Shown piece after piece: positions 8,668-18,317 of a DNA stretch of 64,000 nucleotides. A program made the translations under genes and the position numbers. The notes below the pieces were generated by a model. It was not told the DNA's origin, searched no databases, and worked only from the letters and a program-made list of their open reading frames with translations. The stretch covers positions 372,001 through 436,000 of the forward strand of contig NZ_CM003596.1 of assembly GCF_001435845.1 (NCBI RefSeq), given 5' to 3'. Positions within the stretch are counted from its first letter, which is position 1. Every line of letters starts with the position of its first letter. The DNA is from Psychrobacter sp. P11G3. Lineage in GTDB: Bacteria > Pseudomonadota > Gammaproteobacteria > Pseudomonadales > Moraxellaceae.

Positions 8668-9522
8668 TTAGTTAGCGCCTACTGCTTGTGCCAATTCTGC
8701 TGCAGGTAAGTAGCCGCCTACTTGTTGTCCTGTTTCGGTAAACACCGCAGGCGTACCGCGCACACCAAGTCTTGAGCCTAGAGCCATATGTTCTTGTACA
8801 GGGTTGGTACAGCTAGGGGCTTGTACATTGGCACCGATTTTTGCTTGATCCATCGCAGCTTTACGATCCTGACTACACCAGATCGCCTCCATCTTTGGTA
8901 CAGACTCTTGACTGCGTGGCCATGCCAGATAACGAACCTCGATACCACGCGCATTGATATCATCCATTTCTGAATGTAGTTTGCGACAGTAGCCACAATC
9001 TGCATCGGTAAAGGCATAAATAACGGCTTTGGTTTCGCCTTTTGCTGGATAAATCACCATGTCTTTTTTATCGACGGCTTTTAGCGCTTCTTGTGCTGTC
9101 GTAGCAACTAGAGCGGCACTGATATCAACCGGAGCGGCATCACCCACAGCGATGATCTGACCTTGAATAATATGCTTGCCAGCTTTATCAGTAAAGAAAG
9201 AAGGTAGACCTTCAGCGGTCACCCAATAAATACCATCCATATCTGTCGGTACAGCTGAGACAATAGTTTCCTCGATACCAGAGCTTTTTAGATTCGCCTG
9301 TAACGCTTTCACCACGGTTGCATCATTATCAGCTGAGGGATTAGTAGCAGTGGTATTTGTCTGTGCAGCATTTACAACGCTGGTATTGCTGGTTGCATCA
9401 GCGGCATTGTTTGAGCAGCCAGCAGCAATACCAACTAACAGCGCACTCATCATAAAACGAGATAGAACGGTACGAGAAAGAGGATTACGCAAGGTGGTAT
9501 TTTTGATAGTGGGGAACGGCAT
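8668..9522 (-). CDS. dsbC: DsbC-like thiol:disulfide isomerase, possibly lipid-anchored
   Basis: This periplasmic isomerase of the DsbC/DsbG family corrects wrong disulfides. The 284 residues carry an N-terminal dimerisation region (about 70-140: LKSSGIEETIVSAVPTDMDG, then GIYWVTAEG) and a thioredoxin-like domain with the active site CGYC at 176-179 in TDADCGYCRKLH. The second Cys pair typical of DsbC is at 216 and 238, and the cis-Pro loop RGTPAVF is present. The N-terminus ends its hydrophobic run in AAGC (Cys36), so the protein may be a lipoprotein rather than soluble; the lipobox is imperfect. The start is supported by AGGA eight bases upstream. The gene sits upstream of hom, as in related genera. 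Confidence 0.93.
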   Translation of the reverse strand: MPFPTIKNTTLRNPLSRTVLSRFMMSALLVGIAAGCSNNAADATSNTSVVNAAQTNTTATNPSADNDATVVKALQANLKSSGIEETIVSAVPTDMDGIYWVTAEGLPSFFTDKAGKHIIQGQIIAVGDAAPVDISAALVATTAQEALKAVDKKDMVIYPAKGETKAVIYAFTDADCGYCRKLHSEMDDINARGIEVRYLAWPRSQESVPKMEAIWCSQDRKAAMDQAKIGANVQAPSCTNPVQEHMALGSRLGVRGTPAVFTETGQQVGGYLPAAELAQAVGAN

Positions 9523-9927
9523 ACGGGTTTCCTATAGGCGTCGCGCCTAATCATGAGTTCGTTATAAAAAGCGCTATAAACTTTTCTATATAGTAATGTG
9601 TCTTGGCAGTGTTTTAAAGGTCTAACATTGAAGAAGTTTTTATAACTTATTGATAATAAAAGATAGGTAGTAATAGCCTTCATATTACCATATTTACGCC
9701 AAATAATAGCAAAGGGAAGGCTGCCAAGAAGTATCAATAAAGCCAACTTTAAAGAATAGCTATCAACATAAATTCAAAAAACAAGATACATTTGTGCTAT
9801 TTAACATAGTTGCTTGAACTTGTAGTCTAAGGCTAATCGCATTGTTTTTATAAAAATCTATATAAAATGCGTTGTATAAACTATTTGAGAACGACTTACT
9901 TTAACAAATTTGCTTTAAGGAGCACAC
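9523..9927. other. Divergent intergenic region dsbC / DUF808
   Basis: About 400 AT-rich bases between divergent genes, presumably holding both promoters. A minus-strand open frame across 9450-9746 has no family resemblance, overlaps the dsbC start and is not called. Confidence 0.6.
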
Positions 9928-10869
9928 ATGGCAGGTGCCAGTTTATTAACCTTACTCGATGACATCAGCGTCTTAATGGATGACGTGAGCGTCATGACCA
10001 AAGTTGCCGCCAAAAAAACCGCGGGCTTAGTTGGTGATGATTTAGCACTCAATGCCGAGCAGGTCACAGGGGTTAAGCCAAATCGTGAGCTCCCCGTCAT
10101 TTGGGCAGTTGCCAAAGGCTCTGCCGTGAACAAAGTGATTTTAGTACCAGCGGCGCTATTGATCAGTTATTTTATACCGTGGTTGATTACTCCGCTATTG
10201 ATGATCGGAGGGTTATACCTCAGTTATGAAGGGGCTGAGAAGGTCATTCACAAGTTTTGGCCGAAGTTGTTGCCTCATGATGAAGAGCAAAATGCTCGTT
10301 TAAAAGCCAACGCAGATGAGTCGGTAGATTTGGTCGCGTTTGAAAAGGACAAAATCAAAGGTGCCATACGTACAGACTTTATCTTATCAGCTGAGATTAT
10401 TGTTATCTCTTTAGGCGCAATTACAGCAGCTGGTGGCGATATTGTCCAAAAAGGCATCGTACTTTCGATAGTGGCTGCTGTCGTGACCGTCGGTATTTAC
10501 GGCTTAGTTGCAGGCATCGTAAAGATTGATGATGCGGGTCTGCATTTGATTGAAAACTCACAAGCAGGTGATAGTAAGCGCAAGTTTGGCGAGTTTATGC
10601 TTGCAGCTGCGCCAAAGCTTATGAAGTTTTTATCTATAGCGGGCACGATTGCGATGTTCTTGGTGGGCGGCGGTATTATCGTTCACGGTATCGGCTTTTT
10701 GCATCACAGTGTAGAAGACATTGCCCATCTTACTGGGGTATTTGAAGGGTTAACCGCGTCATTGTTAAATGGATTGGTCGGACTGATTGTTGGCGCTATT
10801 GTGGTTGCTATTGTTACTACTATTGGTAAAATCCGTGGTAAAGATGACACAGCGTCTTCTGCGCACTAA
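9928..10869 (+). CDS. DUF808 (YedI-type) inner membrane protein
   Basis: This encodes 313 residues of the DUF808/YedI family, a widespread inner membrane family of unknown function. The N-terminal signature MAGASLLTLLDDISVLMDDV is diagnostic. It continues as KVAAKKTAGLVGDDLALNAEQV and then GVKPNRELPVIWAVAKGS. Four to six hydrophobic segments follow: around 72-102, 148-170, 173-195, 230-252 and 270-293. A good ribosome site AAGGAG lies six bases ahead of the ATG. It is monocistronic: divergent from dsbC and convergent with rne, with which it shares the terminator at 10929-10968. Confidence 0.93.
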   Translation: MAGASLLTLLDDISVLMDDVSVMTKVAAKKTAGLVGDDLALNAEQVTGVKPNRELPVIWAVAKGSAVNKVILVPAALLISYFIPWLITPLLMIGGLYLSYEGAEKVIHKFWPKLLPHDEEQNARLKANADESVDLVAFEKDKIKGAIRTDFILSAEIIVISLGAITAAGGDIVQKGIVLSIVAAVVTVGIYGLVAGIVKIDDAGLHLIENSQAGDSKRKFGEFMLAAAPKLMKFLSIAGTIAMFLVGGGIIVHGIGFLHHSVEDIAHLTGVFEGLTASLLNGLVGLIVGAIVVAIVTTIGKIRGKDDTASSAH

Positions 10870-10928
10870 GCTTATCTGCTTTCTATTGTCTCTCGTTTGA
10901 ATTAGCAAGTAAGTTTGACTGTATCAAA

Positions 10929-10968
10929 ATAAAAAGCCCCAAAGCTACGAATAGCTTTGGGGCTTTTA
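10929..10968. terminator. Bidirectional terminator between DUF808 gene and rne
   Basis: AGCCCCAAAGCTA pairs with TAGCTTTGGGGCT around a 4-base CGAA loop, with an A run before and a T run after. It serves both convergent genes. Confidence 0.92.
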
Positions 10969-10985
10969 CATTTGAGCTTATATGA

Positions 10986-13900
10986 CTAGCTGTCGCTGTC
11001 TACATCATCAGATGCGAGCTTTTCAGCCTGCGTCGGCTTTTTGTGATCCGTCTTAGGCTTACGACTGCGCGCCTTTGGTACTTTTGGCGTAGTCAGATTA
11101 AACATACCGGTCTGTGGTAGCAATTGCTCAGCCACATTTTCGATCATGTTTTTATAACTGGCTATGGTCGTTTTAGACTTAGCTGCCTGACTGTCTTCTT
11201 TGCTAGCTTCTTTAGTAGATTCTTCTACTGCCGAGTCAGTCGTCTGCTCAGTCTCTGCAGCATCTTCTACCTCATTGACAGTTTGCTCTGTAGAGGTTTC
11301 GACTTCTGCATTCTTAGCTTCTGACTGAGCACGTTCGACTTCTAGCAATTGCTCACTATCAGCACTGATATCATCAGTTTGAGCCTGATTGGCGAGGGCA
11401 GTTGCTTCAACGTCATGCGCATCGACTTCGTTATCAGTTTCGGTTTGCTCGACGATAGCTTGTTCAGCAGGCACGCTCAATATAGCTGGTTCCTGATAAT
11501 CAGGGTGCTGACCGCGTGGATCGTTGCTAGCACGCTTAGTGATAGCACGTGGCTCAATGTCTGTCTTACCTTGCGATGCTGCAAATTGACTGACCGCTTG
11601 GGTCATCGATTCAAAGCGTGCGAGGTAGTCGGCAGCCAATGGTTGATAGCCATAGTTGCTAAAGTCAAAGCTCTGGCTAGCAGCATCAGAACTATTATGA
11701 GCATTCTGAGATTGCTCATTATGCAACGCAATAGTCGCGATAAAGCAGTTGATAATGCCTTCTTCTGCTAAGCGCGTTTGCGCCTCTGGTAATGTGGTAC
11801 GAATAAACTCACCAACCGTGCCACGTATTGCTGGCACATTAGTAGCAGCTGGCTTGTCCGCTTGCGCGGCTTGCTGAGCGAGTACTACACGTGGATCGTT
11901 ACTCGCTTGCCCAAATTTCTCAGCAGTCACATAACGTGTGCCAAATAGTGCTTCATGGGTTAGCTCAAGTGCTGAGTTACTCACATTACTTGTGCTTGCA
12001 CTATTACTGTCAACCTGAGTATTTTGAGCTTCATCACTCTTACTCATATGTTCAGCAGTCTTGGTTTCCTGCTGTTTTGGAGTCTCTGTAGCTTTTTCAG
12101 CATCAGCAGTTACCAACGTTGGAGCTTCCGCTTTACTTTCGGTGTTACTCGTAGAGGTCGATTGAGCTTCTACAACTACAGGTGCTTTTTTCTCTTCAGT
12201 AGCCTGCTCATGCTTAGGAACATCGTTTTGCACCTTAGCTTGTTCGGTAGTTGCACGCTTATCATCATTTACCTGATTAGCTTTGGTTTCCACCGTATTT
12301 TTTTCGTTATCGCTTTTCTTATCAGCGTTCGGCGCACTGGTGTTTTGCTTATCAGTGTTCTGCTCATTGCTACTATGCTTATCAGTAGGTTTTTGAGCAG
12401 CTGTTTCGTTTGAACGCTCATCTTTTGCTACGTTATTTGTCGCGCTTTGTTTCTCACTAGGCTGAGTTTTGGCCTGTGTAGCTTTGCTATCATCTAAAGA
12501 TAGATGAACCACTTCAGGCGCTTTTAGCTCAGTTGGCGCTTCATTGACCTGTAGCACGACCTCGTTAGGGTCTTGATTGCGACGTGCACTATGTTGATTT
12601 TTGCTACTGGCAGCATCGTTGTTTCTAGCGTTCTGCTGTTTGCCCTGCTTAACGCTGTCAGCCGTTAGTGTCTCACCGCGCTCTAGCTTACCGCGTGAGC
12701 CGCGTTGGCTATGCGATTTACGCTTAGTACGAGTTTGCTCATCTGCTTTAGAGCTGTTTTCGTTATCAGCATCACTGCGCTCGCTTGCGTTACGATTGTT
12801 GCTCTGTTGATTGCTATCTTGGCGGTTATTACGATTTCGATCGTTCGTGCGTCTGTTATCGTTCTGACGCTTGTCTTGCTGTCTTTGGTCTTGAGTATCA
12901 GACGATTTGTCATCAGCATTATTTGAGTTAGCACTGCTTGAGCCAGCACTGTCTGAACTACTGTTTACGTTGCCAGTATTCTCGTCAGCTGTCTCTTTTC
13001 TTTGACGCGGCTTAGAAGATCTAGACTTACGCGGCTTACGTCTTCTTCTGTCTTCATTGCTGTTGTCGTCAGTATCGCTGTCATTACGACGCGCTTGTTG
13101 ACGATTAGCGTTGTTATCTGACTGTTGGCTGTCATTTTTCTGACTGTTGCTTTGCTGAGTTGGCTGCTCACTAGTTGCAGCTGCACTATTCAATGCATTG
13201 CTATCCACTTGTCCAAACGAGCCTAAGCTTTGCGCGCCAGTATTTACTAGCGCTTCGATTGCTTCAGCGGCATCTCGGCTACTGACACTAGGTGTTGTAG
13301 TAGCTTGCGGTGCTTGAGCAAATAGGTTTGATAACCACGCAACGGCTTTTGGTTGAGCAGTAGTTTCAACACTCTGTGTTTGCGGTGCTACTGGGGCGGC
13401 AACACTAACGTTTTTATTGGCTTGCGGTGCAGGTGCAGGCGACACGTCGTTGGTGTTTTTATGATTACGACGATCATTGCTATGATTTACCGTATCGTTC
13501 TGTGCTTGCGTAGTTGCATTCGACTGCGTGTTTGAGCGGCTCTGTTTATCATCTGCAGTTTTACGAGGTTGGCGAGTAGGTTGCTGTTCAGGACGCTCTT
13601 TTTCAGCAGTCTGCCAGTCAACGTTGTAGCCAAGGTCACTGTGCTCTTGTTGCTGAGTATCAGTGATACGCTCATAGCTCGATGGTGCAAAGCCATCACG
13701 GTTGAAGTGAAGCTTGAAGTTTGGTGATTCTAAATGCGCGTGTGGCAAAATAGTGATACGCGTGCCACTGTCTTGCTCAAGATAAACCAAGCTATCGCGC
13801 TTCTCATTTAATAAGAATGCTGCGATGTCAGTCGGGACTTCTGCCTGTACTTCACCTTGACGTTCTTTAAGGGCGATTTGCTCAATTTGACGCATGATAG

Positions 13901-15152
13901 ATAGCGACAATGAACGCAAGTCACGAATCATACCGTTGCCATGACAACGTGGGCAGATATAGCCAGTTGATTCTTCTAACGAAGGACGTAGACGCTGACG
14001 GCTCATTTCCATTAGACCGAACTTAGAAATATCACCAAATTGAACGCGTGCACGATCGTATTTGGTCGCGTCGATGAGACGTTTTTCTACTTCTTTTTGG
14101 TGCTTGTTGTCATTCATGTCGATGAAATCAATAACGATCAAACCACCCATATCACGCAAACGAAGCTGACGAGCAATCTCATCGGCTGCTTCTAAGTTGG
14201 TATGGTAAGCGGTCTCAGCAACATCTGAACCTTTGGTTGACTTAGCTGAGTTAATGTCGATAGAGACCAGTGCTTCTGTTTGGTCAATAACGATTGAACC
14301 ACCTGAGGGCAGACGAACTTCACGCTGATAAGCGGTCTCGATTTGCTTTTCGATATTGAAGCGCGAAAACATCGGTTCATAATCGGTATATTTGCGTAGC
14401 TTTTCGGCTTGTTTTGGCATTACCGCATCGATAAACCCAGCCGCTTCAATGTAAGCGTTTTCGTTATCAATCCAAATCTCAGCGATATCATCACGCAGAT
14501 AATCACGGACAGCACGAGTGACAACACCAGCTTCTTGGTGAACTAAGCGCGGTGATGGGTATTTTTGGTTTTGTTCTTGAATGGCTTGCCAAATGTTGAG
14601 CAAGTGATTTAAATCGTGCTGCAAGTCTTCTTGCGTTTTACCAATACCAGCAGTACGGATGATGACACTCATGCCTTTTGGTAAATCAAGGTTGCTCAGC
14701 ATACGCTTCATATCTTCGCGCAGTTTGCCCGAGATTTGACGTGAGATACCACCGCCACGAGGATTGTTTGGCATCAATACCAGATAGCGACCGGCTAATG
14801 ACACATACGTCGATAGGGCAGCGCCTTTGTTACCACGCTCTTCTTTTTCGACTTGGACGATTAGCTCGTCGCCTTCTTTGATCAGTTTTTTGATGTTTTC
14901 GTCACGTGGGTTGCCGCTTAAGTATTCAGCAGAGATTTCACGAATTGGCAAAAATCCTTGGCGCTGAGAACCGTATTCGACAAATACTGCTTCAAGCGAT
15001 GGCTCGACACGGGTCACATGACCTTTGTAGATGTTAGATTTTTTTTGCTCGCGAGTACGGTTTTCGAGGTCGAAATCGTACAGATGGTTGCCTTTACATA
15101 AGGCGACACGAATCTCTTCGTTTTGAGTGGCGTTGATCAAAATGCGTTTCAT
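10986..15152 (-). CDS. rne: Ribonuclease E with an unusually long disordered C-terminal half
   Basis: RNase E is the endonuclease that initiates mRNA decay, matures rRNA and tRNA, and scaffolds the degradosome. The catalytic half is complete: S1 domain (about 36-120), catalytic Asp299 (SIDINS) and Asp342 (IDFIDMND), and the zinc-link CPRCHGNG with Cys400/Cys403. From about residue 520 to the end the protein is low-complexity, rich in Gln, Asn, Ser, Asp, Glu and Lys, with a basic RNA-binding-type patch RRRRKPRKSRSSKPRQRKE. Near the C-terminus are more ordered short motifs, including two ASNDPR copies. At 1388 residues it is clearly longer than the ~1060-residue E. coli protein. No frameshift or stop interrupts it. 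It is divergent from rluC, as in E. coli. Confidence 0.97.
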   Translation of the reverse strand: MKRILINATQNEEIRVALCKGNHLYDFDLENRTREQKKSNIYKGHVTRVEPSLEAVFVEYGSQRQGFLPIREISAEYLSGNPRDENIKKLIKEGDELIVQVEKEERGNKGAALSTYVSLAGRYLVLMPNNPRGGGISRQISGKLREDMKRMLSNLDLPKGMSVIIRTAGIGKTQEDLQHDLNHLLNIWQAIQEQNQKYPSPRLVHQEAGVVTRAVRDYLRDDIAEIWIDNENAYIEAAGFIDAVMPKQAEKLRKYTDYEPMFSRFNIEKQIETAYQREVRLPSGGSIVIDQTEALVSIDINSAKSTKGSDVAETAYHTNLEAADEIARQLRLRDMGGLIVIDFIDMNDNKHQKEVEKRLIDATKYDRARVQFGDISKFGLMEMSRQRLRPSLEESTGYICPRCHGNGMIRDLRSLSLSIMRQIEQIALKERQGEVQAEVPTDIAAFLLNEKRDSLVYLEQDSGTRITILPHAHLESPNFKLHFNRDGFAPSSYERITDTQQQEHSDLGYNVDWQTAEKERPEQQPTRQPRKTADDKQSRSNTQSNATTQAQNDTVNHSNDRRNHKNTNDVSPAPAPQANKNVSVAAPVAPQTQSVETTAQPKAVAWLSNLFAQAPQATTTPSVSSRDAAEAIEALVNTGAQSLGSFGQVDSNALNSAAATSEQPTQQSNSQKNDSQQSDNNANRQQARRNDSDTDDNSNEDRRRRKPRKSRSSKPRQRKETADENTGNVNSSSDSAGSSSANSNNADDKSSDTQDQRQQDKRQNDNRRTNDRNRNNRQDSNQQSNNRNASERSDADNENSSKADEQTRTKRKSHSQRGSRGKLERGETLTADSVKQGKQQNARNNDAASSKNQHSARRNQDPNEVVLQVNEAPTELKAPEVVHLSLDDSKATQAKTQPSEKQSATNNVAKDERSNETAAQKPTDKHSSNEQNTDKQNTSAPNADKKSDNEKNTVETKANQVNDDKRATTEQAKVQNDVPKHEQATEEKKAPVVVEAQSTSTSNTESKAEAPTLVTADAEKATETPKQQETKTAEHMSKSDEAQNTQVDSNSASTSNVSNSALELTHEALFGTRYVTAEKFGQASNDPRVVLAQQAAQADKPAATNVPAIRGTVGEFIRTTLPEAQTRLAEEGIINCFIATIALHNEQSQNAHNSSDAASQSFDFSNYGYQPLAADYLARFESMTQAVSQFAASQGKTDIEPRAITKRASNDPRGQHPDYQEPAILSVPAEQAIVEQTETDNEVDAHDVEATALANQAQTDDISADSEQLLEVERAQSEAKNAEVETSTEQTVNEVEDAAETEQTTDSAVEESTKEASKEDSQAAKSKTTIASYKNMIENVAEQLLPQTGMFNLTTPKVPKARSRKPKTDHKKPTQAEKLASDDVDSDS

Positions 15153-16325
15153 ATTTGTATCCTATGAGTACGCATGGCAACGATAAGACAGTCTTTAGGA
15201 CATAGTGGCAAGTGTGGCTAATATTGTGATTAGCGTGTGTAGATGTTCATTAACGGTAGAACGTAAATCGTGGGTTTCATAAAGCACATGGGCTTTTTCA
15301 ACGGCTTCTTTTTTACCTGAAGTAATGAGCGGCGCTCAGATTAATATCAGTAATATAGGGTGTAAGGCTATGGTACTTATATTTTATCATCAGTAAACTT
15401 GGTACATATATGATTGGGTCAGCGAGTCAAAGCGCTCTTATTCTCAGTACGTTCTATTGGTAGTGATTTCAGCGCACGTTGTAAGCGTGGGCGAGGGTCA
15501 GTTACGTCTCTAAAAAATACTGATATTAAAAAGGCGTGGTGCTGTTGCCATTCATCCATCAAAGTCTAACAATAATATCGCGGTCATGATTACTACTATA
15601 TAGTGGTGTCATTCAGCGGTTGTTTATTCAGGTGAAGCAATTGGTTACTCTTTGTTTATCGTTCTTTGTATAACGTCAATAATATCTTGGGTGTCTCAAG
15701 CTTAGGTGTCGCAGCTTTTGTTATCAGCGGGGCGTACTTGGCAAACAGAGTAATGGACCAGCTTGTCAGCGTGGTATCGTATTTACATTGTTATCGTCAT
15801 CTGTTTGACCACCAATACTTAGGCAGCTATCGATATACTTTTCGATCCTAACGCTAAACTACCCATACTTGCTCAACTATGCTGGCATAAAGAACCATCA
15901 GATAAATAGTCATTAAATAATGATTGATTATCGAGTACGGTCGTTGTCATGCAATTAGTGAGTCAGTGTTGTGTTGTAATCGGTTAATAAGCTGATTTAT
16001 TATCAGAGTGATTAACGCGATGGTATTTAGTGTCACTATTTATTTTATGGTACCGAATAAGATTCAGTACAGTATTTTTAATTTGTAGGGCTATATTTGG
16101 TAAGTAATACCTCTAAATAAAAATGCGCCCTAAAATCAGATGAAACGTGTCAGGTCAGCAGGATAAATAGTGTCAACCGCTTTACTGGCAAGTAGTAGAA
16201 AACTAACAGGCAATAAAATGGTGGTCAACTATTTGTAACAACAATGATTATTGCTGTCGCCTCTGCTTAATTGTCGCTCAACATGCTAAACTATAGCAAA
16301 TCTTTGTGTAAATACCTAACTAAAA
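15153..16325. other. 1.17 kb intergenic region between rne and rluC
   Basis: This is the largest gap in the window. It should contain the long rne leader (on the minus strand) and both promoters. Near rne a small stem GCTAAT / ATTAGC (15217-15222, 15229-15234) lies in the leader; RNase E leaders in enterobacteria carry hairpins used for autoregulation, but equivalence here is only a guess. At 16087-16135 TAGGGC pairs with GCCCTA around a nested GGTA/TACC. No open frame here looks like a protein gene. Confidence 0.55.
16282..16292 (+). promoter_or_regulatory. Putative extended -10 promoter of rluC
   Basis: CATGCTAAACT matches an extended -10 (TG-C-TAAACT) 34 bases ahead of the rluC ATG. No convincing -35 is seen. 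It is similar to the elements before the 2869 and 20162 genes. Confidence 0.35.
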
Positions 16326-17351
16326 ATGACAAACTCAAAAATGACTGACGACGCTACTACCCATGAAGCCCCTGCTATTTTTAATAGCAAAACACGCCCA
16401 CAAAGCGCTGACGATGAGATTAGCAACTTCGGTAAGGTGAACTACCTCGAAGTAACGCGCCATCAACACGATCAACGTTTGGATAATTTTTTGTTAAACC
16501 GTTTAAAAGGTTTGCCAAAGTCACATATCTACAAAATGATTCGCTCAGATGAAATACGTGTCAATAATAAACGCTGCAAAGCACACGATAGAGTGCAGCG
16601 TGAAGATGTGGTACGTATCGCCCCTGTAGAACTGGCAACGCGCGAAAAACCAATTATTAGTACCGAGTTTGCCAAAAGCTTACTGGCGCGCGTGGTCTAT
16701 GAAGATGATGGTTTGCTAGTGCTGAATAAGCCCTCTGGTATCGCTGTGCATGGCGGTAGCGGCTTGGACTTTGGAGTTATCGAAGCCATGCGTGAAGTGA
16801 CGGGTAAAAAATACCTAGAGCTTATCCATCGCATCGACAAAGACACATCAGGGTTACTGATGATTTCCAAAAAACGCTCAACGCTCAAAGTGTTGCAGCA
16901 GCACTTGGTAGACAAGACCATTCAAAAGCACTACCTGTGTCTAGCCAAAGGACAACCTGCGCTTAATGAACAGCGTGTCAATGCACCATTGCTACGTTAT
17001 ACGCTTGCTAGTGGTGAGCGCCGAGTGAAAGTAGATAGCCAAGACCCACAAGCGAAAGAAAGCCAGACTGATATTATTATTCATGATCGCTTTACGATTA
17101 ATAGTCAGCCAGTCAGCTTAATTGAAGCCAAGCCATTGACGGGTCGCACTCATCAAATCCGTGTGCATTTAGCGCATATCGGTCATGCCATCTTGGGTGA
17201 TGACAAATATAACGTTCATGACAAATCAGGCGTACATCGTCTGTGTTTACATGCATGGCGCTTAGATATTCCAGGCTACAAGACCATTACTGCGCCATTG
17301 CCAGACGATATGGCAGATTGGCTACCAGAAACAACGAAATTGCCTGAATAG
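16326..17351 (+). CDS. rluC: 23S rRNA pseudouridine synthase RluC
   Basis: RluC converts U955, U2504 and U2580 of 23S rRNA to pseudouridine. The 341 residues show an S4 RNA-binding domain (about 50-110, RLDNFLLNRLKGLPKSHIYKMIR), then the RluA-type catalytic domain with VYEDDGLLVLNKPSGIAVHGG. The catalytic Asp lies in HRIDKDTSGLL, and the family motif LTGRTHQIRVHLAHIGHAILGDDKY is intact. The family's usual length and order are kept. Either the Met at 16326 or the one at 16341 could be the start; no good ribosome site favours one. It is divergent from rne, the same arrangement as in E. coli, and is followed by a HAD phosphatase on the same strand. Confidence 0.95.
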   Translation: MTNSKMTDDATTHEAPAIFNSKTRPQSADDEISNFGKVNYLEVTRHQHDQRLDNFLLNRLKGLPKSHIYKMIRSDEIRVNNKRCKAHDRVQREDVVRIAPVELATREKPIISTEFAKSLLARVVYEDDGLLVLNKPSGIAVHGGSGLDFGVIEAMREVTGKKYLELIHRIDKDTSGLLMISKKRSTLKVLQQHLVDKTIQKHYLCLAKGQPALNEQRVNAPLLRYTLASGERRVKVDSQDPQAKESQTDIIIHDRFTINSQPVSLIEAKPLTGRTHQIRVHLAHIGHAILGDDKYNVHDKSGVHRLCLHAWRLDIPGYKTITAPLPDDMADWLPETTKLPE

Positions 17352-17398
17352 TTTTTCAAAATCAATTCTTAAGCCAAACTATTTTTGTATTTTTCTAA

Positions 17399-17445
17399 AC
17401 GTCACGATATCTTATTTTTACGAATAAGCCACCGTGACGTTTTAG
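17399..17445 (+). terminator. Terminator-like hairpin after rluC
   Basis: AACGTCAC (17399-17406) pairs with GTGACGTT (17434-17441), with an inner stem CTTATT / AATAAG, followed by a short T stretch. It lies 50 bases after the rluC stop, so the following HAD gene may have its own promoter. Confidence 0.6.
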
Positions 17446-17484
17446 TATCTGCTATTTATTATTGATATTCATTAAGGTAAATCC

Positions 17485-18192
17485 ATGACCAAACCAGCTA
17501 CAACTTCAGAGTGTGTTATAAATGCTCAACTATCGGTAGAACACAATCTGTCTGACAAGACATTGATTATATTTGATTGGGACGGCACGCTAATGGATTC
17601 AATCGGTCTAATCGTTGAGTCTATGCATGTGGCTGGGGAAGCACACGGGTTTGAGACGACTGATAAAGCCGTAAAAGATATCATTGGTCTGAGCTTAATG
17701 AATGGCATCAAGATTTTATATCCGCAGGCAAACGATGCGCAACTGCTTGAGATTCAGCAAACCTATGCAGAGTACTATATTACCAATAGTCACAGTACGC
17801 CGCTATTTGAGCCGATAGATCATATGTTGCAAACGTTGCAACAGCAGGGCAAAACGCTCGCCGTAGCAACGGGTAAAAAAAGAAAAGGGCTAGATCGTGT
17901 ATTAGATGCCTCAGATAGCCATGATTATTTTACGATTACGCGTTGTGCTGATGAGTCAGGCTCTAAACCTGATCCGCAGATGTTAACCGATATCTTGGAG
18001 TACACGCAGCAGCAGGTTTCTGATGCTGTGTTTATCGGTGACAGTATCTATGACATTCAAATGGCAAAAGCATTGGGCATGACCAGTATAGCGGTGAACT
18101 ATGGTACGGCAACGAGTGCAGAGCTTGCGGAGCAAAATCCAACCTATCAGGTTGGTACTCCACAAGCGCTAGTGGATTTGCTATGCGGGTAG
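17485..18192 (+). CDS. HAD-superfamily phosphatase, phosphoglycolate-phosphatase-like
   Basis: This encodes a 235-residue HAD hydrolase. Motif I IIFDWDGTLMDS near residue 29 carries the nucleophile and acid Asp residues. The cap domain includes IIGLSLMNGIKILYP, motif II is AVATGKKRKGLDRVL, and motif III/IV is SKPDPQMLTDIL followed by AVFIGDSIYDIQMAKALGM. The closest well-known relatives are Gph-type phosphoglycolate phosphatases; the true substrate cannot be read from sequence. The gene next to rluC is commonly a HAD phosphatase in related gammaproteobacteria. The start is supported by AAGGTAA ahead of the ATG. A strong terminator follows, shared with engB. Confidence 0.9.
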   Translation: MTKPATTSECVINAQLSVEHNLSDKTLIIFDWDGTLMDSIGLIVESMHVAGEAHGFETTDKAVKDIIGLSLMNGIKILYPQANDAQLLEIQQTYAEYYITNSHSTPLFEPIDHMLQTLQQQGKTLAVATGKKRKGLDRVLDASDSHDYFTITRCADESGSKPDPQMLTDILEYTQQQVSDAVFIGDSIYDIQMAKALGMTSIAVNYGTATSAELAEQNPTYQVGTPQALVDLLCG

Positions 18193-18261
18193 AGCTACTT
18201 TTATAACCCTCATTATTTTTATAACATACCGATGATAATAATGAGTGAATAAACAGGCAAT

Positions 18262-18300
18262 AAAAAAGGGTTTATCGTAATAGCGATAAACCCTTTTTTT
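18262..18300. terminator. Bidirectional terminator between HAD gene and engB
   Basis: GGGTTTATCG pairs with CGATAAACCC around a 6-base loop, with A and T runs on either side. Confidence 0.92.
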
Positions 18301-18317
18301 ATGGAAAACTATGATAG

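Noticed and set aside
9450..9746. 98-codon open frame on the minus strand overlapping the dsbC start
   Set aside because: No family resemblance, it overlaps the real gene start in another frame, and no ribosome site.
11349..12413. Long antisense open frames (+ strand) inside rne
   Set aside because: They mirror the low-complexity coding sequence of rne in the opposite strand and have Leu/Ser/Phe-rich meaningless translations.
15666..15851. 61-codon open frame in the rne-rluC gap
   Set aside because: No recognisable motif and no ribosome site. The region as a whole looks non-coding.
16087..16135. TAGGGC / GCGCCCTA pair as a second copy of the 174 bp MITE-like element
   Set aside because: Only six end bases pair and the rest does not match the element at 32746-32919. 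It is just a small hairpin.
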